Assembly: GCA_019925095.2 (NCBI GenBank)
Contig: CM034401.1
Location: 18,322,338 to 18,386,337 of the forward strand
Length of the DNA stretch: 64,000 bases
Source: Dendrolimus kikuchii
Taxonomy: Eukaryota; Arthropoda; Insecta; Lepidoptera; Lasiocampidae
Direction: 5' to 3'
The position numbers and the translations under genes were made by a program. The notes beneath the pieces were generated by a model. The model was not told the DNA's origin. It worked only from the letters and a program-made list of their open reading frames with translations, and did not search any database. Positions 1 to 9,900 of this stretch are shown here, in pieces (position 1 is the stretch's first letter; every line of letters begins with the position of its first letter).

Positions 1-14
1 AATATCCATGTAGA

Positions 15-333
15 TTTTTTATTTTTTTTATTGCAGGAGACCCACCAGACAGGCAGACGGCCCACTTGATGAAAAGCGGTTATCATCGCCTATGGACATT
101 TGCAACACCAAAGTTGTTACAAATGCGCTGCTGCTCTCCTAAGGGAAACTGGAACCTGGTCACTAATGCCAGAACACAACTCAAGGTTGTTATGGCGACA
201 TACTTTAAACCAGGGGTGGTAGCCATCCAGTTGGGCAAATGCCCTATCACCTGGCTGTGGGTTGTTAAGTCGCCTCTTACGACAGGTCGCCCGGCCGCAG
301 GAAATTGTATTCTTTCTCCGTTCCTGCACGGAT
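15..333 (-). repeat. 305-bp interspersed repeat, full-length copy
   Basis: This is one of about 22 copies in the window of a roughly 305-bp repeat, here called R305. Sense is taken as the strand ending in CTGCAATAAAAAA, because that A-rich tail suggests retroposition; this copy is therefore on the minus strand with its T-rich tail at 15-33 and its head (TATCCGTGCAGG) at 333. The body carries strong internal dyads (see the 60.7-kb copy). I do not see a convincing tRNA, 7SL or 5S head, so SINE status is inferred from the tail and copy number only. Several reading frames of about 70-95 codons stay open in many copies, but no known protein is recognisable. Confidence 0.85.
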
Positions 334-1115
334 AATTTTCTACAGATATTAAATTACAGATGAATCGATACTAATAACATCTTATAAAGCAATTATAACT
401 AACCACCAAAGAGTATTAATTGAGTACTGAAATTTTCATTTCTTAGTAGTTTTCATCCATGCCATACATGTACAATCTTATGATTCGTCTGTCCATGGCT
501 ATCCAAAGCGTTGGAATGTTTCCTTTAAACAATTGAAATCTAAGTTGCCTTCGGTGAAAAGTTAGTTGATATTAATTACGCAACAGTTCTCAAGAACATT
601 TTTTTCTTGATTTGAAATGAGGCTGAGGGTTTCCTACGGCACTACGATATGGGGTTTTTACAAAAAGGTTGCCATGAAATTTCATCGAGGCCGGCATCGC
701 GTTAGTGCGTTGCTGGCTTGTCGCCTGACAACCAAACCAGGGAAGACACAGTTCCGCCTCAAACTTGCAATAACATGAATAAAAGTGCCGTGCCATGTCG
801 AATCATCAGTCATGCGAGATCAGGCGCGTAGCAACAAGTTTAGTGCGGCCTTCTTTATGCCAAATATTAATCTGCCTTATGATGTCACGATTCCACAGTA
901 TAGGTGATAATAGATAACCTCTAATTACAATAATGTGTATATCGTCCGTCAACCACTTTCAATCAGGTGGGGCGTTAGTCTGTATGCTGCAGTAATATTT
1001 GTAAAAACAAATAATTCTTTAATATTTTTTTAAATCTTTACTCCTGGCAATCCTAGACAGTGGTGTGTGTACAGTGTCTTGTTTTGCTTGTTCTATACGT
1101 AAACTAAGGCTTCTT
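334..1115. other. No gene recognised
   Basis: The stretch is AT-rich with a somewhat GC-richer part at about 600-870. The antisense ORF at 590-796 has no recognisable motif. No repeat seen elsewhere in the window was found here. Confidence 0.5.
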
Positions 1116-1259
1116 CCCCCCGTGGTGGGGGGTGCAGGCACCTGTTGCCGCATTCGATGCGGGGAAGCCTAATCCAGACTCTAGATGAAATAAATACAAC
1201 ATTGGCTCCGTTGCGAGTTGCGACATTCGCTCCGATGTCTTTTGGCGGCATTCGCCAAA
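1116..1259. other. Cluster of four short perfect hairpins
   Basis: Four perfect inverted repeats lie within 144 bp: 1116-1132 (six C, five-base loop, six G), 1148-1162 (CCGCAT / ATGCGG), 1222-1239 (GACAT / ATGTC) and 1241-1259 (TTTGGCG / CGCCAAA). The last three share the string CATTCG at the loop side. This is GC-richer than the flanks. It could be the structured end of an unrecognised mobile element or a structured RNA; the function is unknown. Confidence 0.55.
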
Positions 1260-1734
1260 GCGCCTTTCGGAAACGATATTTGGCGATGTTTTATTGAAAT
1301 TGTGTAGTGTCTTTTCCATTTTGAATTTTTCATTTGACATGTAGATATTTATTTTTACACGGAAAGTTTATGTTCACTTATCTATTTTTAATGTAGTTTT
1401 TTTCTTCTTTTATCTATTTTTAAGGTCTCCTATCATTTTGGCATAAATTTAACTGTTATATAATAGTTATATCCGTCTGTCTATGTATGTTGCAGACATT
1501 TTTGTTAAGCTGATATAATTAAGCTTTAACATTAACGTTAAGTGCGTTAAGCCTCTTCCGAATATACAACATTTTTTTAAATCAATTGATAGTGAGACTG
1601 ACTTGACTTCAAAATTATAATAAAGTATGTGCCATCTAAATTTTGAATTATGACCATGAAAATTCATTACAAATTAAGGTTATGTTAAAACGTATAAAAT
1701 ACTCAACAAACATTTTTTCAACAAGATCCGTTGA
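1260..1734. other. AT-rich DNA, nothing recognised
   Basis: Very AT-rich spacer. The ORF on the minus strand at 1467-1667 is low-complexity and has no family signature. Confidence 0.5.
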
Positions 1735-1874
1735 GTACCAGGTTCCAGTCTCCTTTAAGAGAGCAGCAGCGCATTTGTAGCACCTTTGGTGTTGCAAATG
1801 TCCATAGGCGATGGTAACCGCTTTCCATAACGTGGGCCGTCTGCCTATCTGCTGAACTCCAGCAATAAAAAAAA
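1735..1874 (+). repeat. 305-bp repeat, 5'-truncated copy
   Basis: Tail half of the R305 repeat, beginning in the region CCAGGTTCCAGTCTCC and running to the CAGCAATAAAAAAA tail. The head half is missing, as expected for 5' truncation during target-primed reverse transcription. Confidence 0.8.
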
Positions 1875-1924
1875 GAGTAATTTTCTATTAAATGCTTTTT
1901 AAGAATGGAACTAAATCTATGCCT

Positions 1925-2087
1925 TTTGTATATTTGTAACGAATAAACTCAAAAACTACTGGACCGATTTCAAAACTTCTTTCATCAATAGAATGCTATA
2001 TTATCCATGAGTAACAGGCTATATTTAATTGAAATAATCTAGTTCTAAATTTTTTCAAGGCAGGACAACGTCTGCCGGGACTGCTAG
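1925..2087 (+). mobile_element. Short Helitron-like element, family 1
   Basis: The right end reads GGCAGGACAACGTCTGCCGG...CTAG followed by T, with CTAG at 2084-2087. Ten or so pieces in the window share this end and the internal strings ACCGATTT and TTTAGATTCACAATTGGA. A CTAG end next to a T fits Helitrons, which insert between A and T without target duplication, and such short non-autonomous copies are common in Lepidoptera. No Rep/helicase gene is present and no terminal hairpin was confirmed, so the class is an inference. Confidence 0.55.
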
Positions 2088-2534
2088 TGGCAAATACAAA
2101 TTCCATTACTGTGCGTGGACTGGCACGCATGTGGTCAGTTTTTTTTTAATTTAACACTATAACTGTTACTAATATACAAATAACCTTAAGATTTCAAAAC
2201 TCGTCAAAAACCGTTTTTTTTTTATTAAAATTTTATTATATTACCGTAACGACAGAAAAAAATTTGAATGAAAAAAGTCAGTTTTTGGCGATTTTTAAAA
2301 TCTTGAACAATTTGGAGCGACCTCTTAAAATTTGTTTTTTTTTTGTTTTCTGTCCTTTGGCGGGAGTTCTTAAAACATCAAAAAGAAAAAAATTTTCACT
2401 CGAGACTCAAAAAAAAGTCGGTTTTTTTGCGCCACCCTACTTTACATACACTTTTAATAACAGCTGTTTATGTGTAAGAGTTTTGTTAACATTTTTATTT
2501 ATGTTAAAAAGGATTTATGCACTGTATTGGCATT
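2088..2534. other. AT-rich spacer with open frame, no gene recognised
   Basis: Contains an open frame at 2264-2572 on the plus strand (102 codons) that is dominated by Lys, Phe and Leu from A/T runs and runs into the next Helitron-like element. This is expected by chance in such composition and is not called as a gene. Confidence 0.5.
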
Positions 2535-2736
2535 ATCTTTATATATATATAATTCTTCTGTACGTGTGTTGACAGTGAACTCCTCCTAAACGGCTGGACC
2601 GATTTGAATGAATTTTTTTGTGTGTGTTCAAGTGGATTCGAGGATGGTTTAGATTCATAATTGGACCCGATAGGTGGCGCTGCAATTGGGTTTCAAATTT
2701 TCTTCAGGACAGGACAACGTCTGCCGGGACAGCTAG
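2535..2736 (+). mobile_element. Short Helitron-like element, family 1
   Basis: A well-preserved copy of family 1: AACTCCTCCTAAACGGCTGG near the left, then GGACCCGATAGGTGGCGCTG, then the end GCCGGGACAGCTAG with CTAG at 2733-2736 followed by T. About 200 bp long. Confidence 0.6.
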
Positions 2737-2844
2737 TATTAGCATATATTGTATTAGCATTTTTTCATGAAGCCTTTTTTTGTTTCAGGTAAACATTGCA
2801 TTCATCACTTACAATTAGTTCTACTTGGTACGTCAATTGAATAT

Positions 2845-2990
2845 AATATATACCCACCACGTTTATCCAAGACGGATTGGCGGGTTTGGCACATCTGTTA
2901 TGTTGATGCGCAGGTTTCATTACGATGCATTCCTTCACCGTTAGCACGTAATTATTGTAACAATATTTCGAACCCGCGTCACCGCTTCGA
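2845..2990 (-). mobile_element. Decayed tRNA-headed SINE fragment
   Basis: On the minus strand this stretch matches the body of the better SINE copy at 39.25-39.55 kb (TTGTTACAATAATTACGTGCT, GGTGAAGGAATGCATCGT, then GGTGGGTATA). A box-B-like string GGGTTCGAA is present on the minus strand at 2967-2975. The 3' end found in the other copy is missing. The ORFs on both strands here are shadows of this SINE. Confidence 0.65.
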
Positions 2991-4197
2991 AGAGGGAATC
3001 TTGAAGATTTTTTTAAAAATATTTTTTAATACAGCATTAAGTTTTAAAGCACCGTTAAATAAAACCATAGAAAAGAAATAGAGTTATACTTAAAAATATA
3101 TATAAGAACAGATTAACGGCTTTAGATAAGCGCGAAATAGTTTAAGAACGCGAAGATAACGCAGTTTCGGCGAACGCTCTAATTGAAATTTAGTTTAATG
3201 TCGCACAGATATTATCTAGCCCCACTAGAAATGTTAATTGAAACCCTTGGCATAAATGAAAATACACCTGTCGTTTGAGCCGACTAGTATGAATTCATGT
3301 CAATGTCTGAAAACGGAAATAGAATGTGGGGCGGCGTCGTTCCTACGGCTGTATGTAATATTCTGTAGGGTACATAGATTTCATGTCAGAGAAAATATAT
3401 ATGTATAGTGGGATGTTATATGATTGCGAATGTAGTGGCAGTTTTATAAGATTAAGCCGCGGCTACACATTGCTCATATTTGCACTTCAAATGGAAATTG
3501 ATTGCTGTCTACAATATGCACGCTCGACCACATAAAACTACAGAAGCTGTGTTCTGTTTACTATTTACCTAGATCAGATCCCACATCGTTGGAATGAAAC
3601 ACTGGTTGCTTGAGCTCTCAACCCGAACGTATTTTGCCTTTATTTTGGAAAATATCGAAGTTGAAAACGTAATAATGGCAGTTCGACTAAAAGGACGTGA
3701 TAGAGCCATGCTAGAATCATTGCTTGATTACAGCTCTCCTACTATTTTATTCTCCTATCCTATCTCCTCTACCCTCCTGTTTTGATCCCTCTTTCCTATT
3801 GAAGTACAATTTACTACGTAATGGAAAAGTCATCCGTAACTAGCTTGTTTGAGCACTCGTTATGGTCCATGGACTATGACTCGTTTAGTCTGCGCCGGGC
3901 TGTTGTCGATACTTTACGTGTTTGAGTGAAAAGTAACTATTCAAAAAAATGCCTTCATATGTACTAAGGTACCATTTAAACCACTCAAGATATTCAATGA
4001 AATGTCAAGGGGTGACTTCACCTTGTTGCATTTTCGATAAAACAGTTTATTGATATTAAATTTTATCCGCGTCATCGCAGCTGCCATATTCAGGCGAATT
4101 TCATGGAGTAACAATTTGTGCCTACGCAGATAAGACAAACTACAGTATTCCTAACTAATGTTAACAGACAATGAAATTATTTTATTTCCCATGAGTT
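2991..4197. other. No gene recognised
   Basis: About 1.2 kb of AT-rich DNA without repeats shared with the rest of the window. Short ORFs at 3594-3785 (plus) and 3941-4138 (minus) show no domain or signal that I recognise. Confidence 0.5.
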
Positions 4198-4440
4198 GTT
4201 TTTTTATTTATTATTTATTGGAGGAGTTCAGCAGACAGGCAGACGGCCCACTTGATGTAAAGCGGTTACCATCGCTTATGGACATTTGCAACACCAAAGG
4301 TGCTACAAATGCGCTGCTGCTCTCTTAAGGGAGACTGGAACCTGGTCACTGATGTCGGAACACAACTCAAGGTTGTTATGGCGACATACTTTAGACCATG
4401 GTGGTAGCCATCCAGTCAGGCAAATGCCCTACCACCTGGC
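4198..4440 (-). repeat. 305-bp repeat, head-truncated copy
   Basis: Minus-strand R305 copy from its T-rich tail to the string CCCTACCACCTGGC; the remaining 80 bp of the head are missing. Confidence 0.8.
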
Positions 4441-4512
4441 AAACCTGTACCTGTTTTATGAAATGCTCAATTTATCCAACTACGCCTACTCCTTTTCTAT
4501 TCCATCCTGCGC

Positions 4513-4612
4513 CTCTAGTGTTACAAATGTCTATAGGCGAAGGTAACCCCTTTCCATTAGATGGGCCGCCTGCCTGTTTGCCAGCTTCGTATTAAAAAGG
4601 AAAAAAAATACA
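4513..4612 (+). repeat. 305-bp repeat, tail fragment
   Basis: About 100 bp of the tail of R305 on the plus strand (GTGTTACAAATGTCTATAGG through to a broken A-rich tail). It lies only 70 bp from an opposite-strand copy, forming an inverted pair. Confidence 0.7.
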
Positions 4613-4679
4613 AGCAATACAAAAATCGTAACATAAGAAAATAAATACGTCAGAATAGTAAATAATATGAACACGTCTG

Positions 4680-5139
4680 TACCGAGATGGGACGTCGACG
4701 GAAATATCGCCTGTGGCGCCCTCCCCCACCGGAAGTTGCGCTCGCGCTCGCGCACGTTTCCGGCACAGCCTCGTTACGGCTTTTGTGCTCGAGTCCGAGT
4801 GCCCGATTTTTTTTTTTTTTTTATTGGACTTGACTTTATGTTGTTGGTCCGAAGACCTTACAACTTTACCGGGGTTTTTGGGGCGAGTGCCTTCGCGAAG
4901 CGAAGGCGCTCGAGCCCGGGGGGGCAACTTGCTCGAGGGAGCTCCCTAAGGAGTTTTACCTCGGCTGAACTGTTGCCATGAGAGGGGGATGAATTTAATG
5001 ATGGCCACCATAGGGCGACACAAAGCACTAATTGAGAACGGGCGACGGGTAATCCGAGTGCCCGAGTGTCGAGCGCTCGAGCGCACTGGACGAGCCCACG
5101 AGCCAATTCGAGCATCCAATTGACGCGCGAATGAGACAT
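4680..5139. promoter_or_regulatory. CpG-rich island, candidate host regulatory DNA
   Basis: The flanks 4680-4806 and 5066-5139 are clearly GC- and CpG-rich (for example GCTCGCGCTCGCGCACG and GTCGAGCGCTCGAGCGC) in otherwise AT-rich surroundings. Without the insertion at 4807-5052 they form one island of about 200 bp. This could be a promoter or first-exon region of a host gene or part of an unrecognised element. No core promoter motif was assigned and the ORFs across it are not conserved with anything I know. Confidence 0.35.
4807..5052 (-). mobile_element. Poly(A) retroposed insertion with 13-bp target duplication
   Basis: The insert starts with a run of T at 4807, which is a poly(A) tail on the minus strand preceded by CAATAAAA. 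It is flanked by the perfect direct repeat TCCGAGTGCCCGA at 4794-4806 and 5053-5065. Within it a strong hairpin GCCTTCGC/GCGAAGGC spans 4889-4907. A 246-bp GC-rich unit with a poly(A) tail and target duplication fits a 5'-truncated non-LTR element (3' untranslated part) or a SINE; the family is not recognised. Confidence 0.75.
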
Positions 5140-5457
5140 TGTCGAACGATATTCTGCTTTCTGCTGATTTAGGAATTAGGATTTTATCGACATGTATAAT
5201 CTGCAGTCACGAATGTACTATTTTGTTGAAACGACAACTCTTAATAATCTACTATTGTTGCATTTTCCTAATCATCGTGATTAGTTGATAGCAAATACCA
5301 TTTACGTAATAAGTATTGGGCTACTTAGTATTTGTAGAATTCAATAAAAACATATTCATAAAAATCGAACTTCGTGCAAAATATTTCCCGTTTATTGAAC
5401 AAATATCGAATATAATAGGAATATTCAAATATGGAAATCGAATTTAAAACATTTTAA
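5140..5457. other. AT-rich spacer, nothing recognised
   Basis: AT-rich DNA with no repeat shared with the rest of the window. Confidence 0.4.
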
Positions 5458-5889
5458 TTATAGAACAGCAACATTGGTGACATTTTGGTGTTCATTTTTT
5501 AAACAAAAAAAAGCGCAGCGACTCATTGTCTCTGCTCTGTTGGCTGAACCTTTGGTTGTATTTTTTTTTTTAAATATCAGGTTGATATATTTTTTATTCG
5601 AACGAAAAGCACAGGTGCTATTTCCAGTCAACGCTTGACTTTTTGATGTACGACCATCCCGTGTTATTTGGTGTCGAACATTTTTGATTCTATTTCTCTC
5701 CGCGGGACTAGACGAAAATAAAAGATAAAATTCATTCTTTTTACCTTTTTTCGATATCGTCGGCCGGTAACCCGTACCACTCAATTCGTTCCGGGATACG
5801 CGTGTGTAACGAATTTCGGAATTCCGATTTTCCGTGTCGATGAAAAAAATGATCAAAAATCGCTGGAGTTTTGCGCGAATATGAAACAA
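5458..5889 (-). CDS. Unrecognised 143-codon open reading frame
   Basis: This frame is longer than expected by chance for its composition and runs from an ATG at 5889. The predicted product is basic, rich in Lys, Arg, Asn and Ser, with no signal peptide, membrane segment or known motif that I can see. No other copy is present in the window. It could be a decayed element ORF, a host exon or chance. Confidence that it is a real gene is low. Confidence 0.15.
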   Translation of the reverse strand: MFHIRAKLQRFLIIFFIDTENRNSEIRYTRVSRNELSGTGYRPTISKKGKKNEFYLLFSSSPAERNRIKNVRHQITRDGRTSKSQALTGNSTCAFRSNKKYINLIFKKKNTTKGSANRAETMSRCAFFCLKNEHQNVTNVAVL

Positions 5890-5974
5890 ACACTTCTGAG
5901 TGTTTATTTAAGATTGTACTTGTAGCTATGTTCTCGTGATGTTGGTTATGTTTTGTTGCTGGAGCTGGGAGCGT

Positions 5975-6241
5975 ATCGGATAAGCCGACGGCCTGACGGT
6001 AACGGTAAGTGGTTACCCTCGCCTATTCACATTTGCAAGACACTGCAGTTGCAGGTGCTACAAATGTATGCTACTGATGTCAGAACACAACAAAAAGTTG
6101 TTATGGCGTAATACTCTAAACCAGGGGGTAGCCATTCATTACAATTACCCTACCACCTGGCTGTGGGTCGTTTTGTTGCTTGGTATTATAGGCGGCTTGG
6201 ACGCGGGAAATAGTATTATTTCTCAATTTCTGCATGGATGA
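5975..6241 (-). repeat. 305-bp repeat, diverged copy
   Basis: An old, indel-rich R305 copy still showing GTTACCCTCGCCTATTCACA, AAGTTGTTATGGCGTAATAC and the head string TTTCTGCATGGAT. It has lost the A-rich tail. Confidence 0.7.
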
Positions 6242-6697
6242 GATATGTCTTATAGCTGTCATGATTTAAGAAACATTATAATCAAATTTATTTATTATAA
6301 ATGAAATCGAATTGTTTAGATTGAATTAATCGGCGTCTATTGCGTTAATACGATCTTAGTTAATATGACCTTAGCATTATTTAGTCTAAGTGTTGGAACC
6401 TAAATTATCCCTTACGAAATCCAGCACTACCCAGGTCACAATATCACAAAATTTTTCTTTATTCTTCCAAATCTTCCACATGCCTCTAATATGCAATATA
6501 ATCCTCTACTAGCCGCTTTGGGCGACTACAACTAAATGTTAATAAAAAAATATATCTGTGTGCAGTTCATACGTAGTAGAAGTGAAATAAAGAGCATAAT
6601 AATGTGAGCAATGAGCATAGCGTTTAAATGATTAAATAAGATGTATTCTATCTCATTATTTCGCAGGCTTAGTTCCTATAGATTTATGTGTTTATCT
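6242..6697. other. AT-rich spacer, left flank of the mag-like element
   Basis: No gene or shared repeat. It ends with TTTATCT immediately before the left terminal repeat. Confidence 0.5.
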
Positions 6698-6768
6698 AAA
6701 CACACGCAAGTTGGTTGAACACTGATTTATTTGAGACTACCCACTTATGTACATACATATTTTATACT
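6698..6768 (-). repeat. 3' LTR of the mag-like element
   Basis: The 71-bp sequence is identical to 11189-11259. On the element strand it starts AGTATAAAATATG and ends TTGCGTGTGTTT. Both a TATAAAA box and an AATAAA signal (plus-strand 6726-6731) fit into it. On its inner side it is preceded by an A/G-rich polypurine-like tract (AAAAAGGAAAAGA) and then TGT. Confidence 0.9.
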
Positions 6769-6958
6769 ACATCTTTTCCTTTTTACAAAAAATGAGAAAA
6801 AAAAAATACAACCCAATACTAATTAAACTAAAACATAAGAAAGATTAACCTAATAAATAAGCAACTAAATACACAACAATATAATTCACAATATTTTCTA
6901 GATTAGTATAGTACACATATTTTCTTATTAATATAATGAACAAACAAATGAATAGAAT

Positions 6959-9900
6959 TTAATGATCTCTAGACATTTGTCCTAATCTCGCTTTTGACCT
7001 TGTTACGGGAATTAATTTCGGGGACGGGGAGGATAAGTAACTAGACGAGTCCGTAGTGTTATTGGGGCTGTAGTCATCAGCGATGCTGTGAAACGAAGAG
7101 TTTAAATCCTCGATTTCACCTTCTAACGCGGACGATGCAGACCGCACAACGCGACTCGCTTGCGGTGACGAGCCCGTTGTATCCAGTGATTTTTTTCTAC
7201 GCCTAGGCACAGCTGGAGTTTTCACCGGCTTTTGTGTCTTTTTGTCACCCATATACACCTTAGTCTCCGGAGCCCCAGGCGCTCGAACTACTAAGTGACT
7301 GCGAGTTCGTCGATACCTATTTCCGCTCTCATCTTCTACGATGTACGACCTGGGCTGTGTTGCCCGTGCAACCACTGAAACCGGTTTTCTAGTTCCATTA
7401 TTTATCATTGTTGCTTTATCACCTAAGGACAAACGTTCAAGTGACTTTGCCGACCGATCATAGTATTTTTTAATCGTTAACCGGTTGTTTAATAACGCTT
7501 GATAGTTTTGATCATTATTTACTTTTTCCCCCAGGAGCTTCGCACTGACCGGTAATTTTGTATTTAGGCGTCTACCCATCAGAATTTGTGCCGGAGAATC
7601 TAGGCCGTTGCGTGGTGTAGCCCTAAAATTTAGCAATGATAAATAAAAGTCTTCTCCCGAGTCCACACTCTTTTTCAACAAATTTTTTATCGTCTGAACA
7701 GTTCTTTCGCTTTTCCCGTTCGATTGTGGGTAATGTGGAGATGATGTCTCATGTCGTATTTCCCAGTCATACATAAACTTCTTAAACTCCTGAGAGCTAT
7801 AGGCTGGCCCATTGTCCGTCACTAATTCTGCCGGTATTCCATGGCGCGAAAATTGTTCTTTCATAAAATTAATTATGTTTCTTGATGTTACATTTACTAA
7901 TTGTCCGACTTCTACATAATTGGAAAAATAGTCCACTAAAACGACGTAACTTTTCTTTTTGTACTCAAAAGTGTCCGACGCTAATTTATGCCAAGGCAGA
8001 GCTGGAACGGTATGTTGTAGTAGCGGCTGACGACGTGCAGGGGGTGCGTGCAGCGCGCAAGCCGTGCAGCGCCGCACGGTGCGCTCCACATCTTCGGATA
8101 GCCCTGGCCAGAACATTACCTCACGCGCTCGCCTTTTACATCGTTCTATGCCTAAATGCCCCTCATGCACACGTGACAACATTTCCGCGCGTAATGCAGA
8201 TGGAATAAAGACACGATCCCCTTTGAAAATGATTCCCGCTAAGTAATTAAGCTGTTCGCGATATGGCCAGAATACTTTGATGTTTTCATTCACATCACGC
8301 CTATTTCTAGGCCAACCTTTCAATACATAATTTAACAACAATGTGCATTCTCTGTCCTTCTTTACTTCATTTTGTATTTTTTCTAATTTTTGAGGACTAA
8401 ACGGTACGTTTTGTAACATAAAACACGTTTGTGTCTCGACCTCTGCTGAAACGCCGTCCTGCATTAGCTCTTTCAAGGGAGCTCTCGATAGAGTGTCCGC
8501 AATGTACATGTATTTCCCAGGCGTATAAATCACTTTAAACTCATATCCTTGCACTCTCATCATCATTCTCTGTAAACGAGCTGGAACTGAAACTAGCGGC
8601 TTGCTAAAGAGTGCTTCTAAAGGTTTGTGATCTGAGTGAATTGTAACATCAGACCGCCCATAAATGTATTGCCTAAACCGCTCAACCGCAAACACAATAG
8701 CAAGCATTTCTTTTTCTATTTGAGCATACCTAGTTTGTGCCTCCGTGAGTGTGAGTGAGGCAAACTCCACCGGACGGCCTGCCTGCAACAATACAGCACC
8801 CAACGCCACGCTCGACGCGTCCACTGACAGCACTATGGGCGTGCGCTCACAGTACAGCGCTAATACAGGTGCCGTAGCCAGCTTCCTCTTTAGCTTGTCT
8901 ACAGCATCAGAATGTTGTTGCTCCCATAACCACGCAGATTCCTTTTTCAATAAGGTCCTTAAACAGTTCACACATTCTGAGTAACCGTGTATAAATTTTG
9001 CCAGATAGTTCACCATACCTAGAAATCTTTCTAAGGCCTTCCTATCACATGGGTAAGGGATGTCCATTATTGCCTTGACCTTTCTGTCATCTACCCCCAT
9101 GCCGTTAGCATTAAACTTATGACCCAAGTACGTAATTTCATGTACACCAAATTGACACTTGTCACGATTGAACTTTATGCCGATCTCCCTAGCACGTTGT
9201 AAAAGATCTTTTAATCGACGGTCATGTTCTTGCCTAGTACTTCCCCAAACTATGACGTCATCCGCGAATGATTCGACCCCCTCTAAATCTTCTAAATGCT
9301 GTCGTAGTTTCGCGTGAAAGACTTCAGGCGCACAATTAATCCCATAAGGTAAACGTAAAAATTGATACCGACCAAAAGGTGTACTAAACGTGCAAAGATC
9401 AGCACTGTCGTCGTCAATTTCCACCATCCAAAAGCCGCAGCGCGCGTCGAGCACGCTGTAGACGGTGGCTCCGTGCAGACGCGCCGCCATCTCCGGCACG
9501 GTCGGCAGCGAGTATTGCGCGCGTCGCACCGCCCGGTTAAGCGGTCTGGGATCCAAACAAACACGAATACTACCATCTTTTTTCGGTATTAAAACTATTG
9601 CATTCACCCAGTCAGTTGGGTGTGTCACTCTTCTGACCACACCTAGCCCCTCCATTCTACGCAACTCGTCTAATAACTTGTCCTTAAGTCCCAATGGAAT
9701 TTTTCGCGCAGGACATATAACCGGCTGTACATTTTTATCCACCACAATACTATATTTGCCCGGCAATTTCCCTAAACCATGAAACAAATCAGAATACTCT
9801 TCAATATTTATTGTATTTACATGATTAATTAAACCTAAAGTAATGCAGCCATCCAAACCGAGCACATTCTGACAATTTAAATCTGCAACAACGAATGAAA

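Noticed and set aside
4592..4981. Overlapping Arg-rich ORFs around the CpG-rich island
   Set aside because: Open on both strands because of GC-rich composition, and they run through a poly(A) tail and a target duplication.
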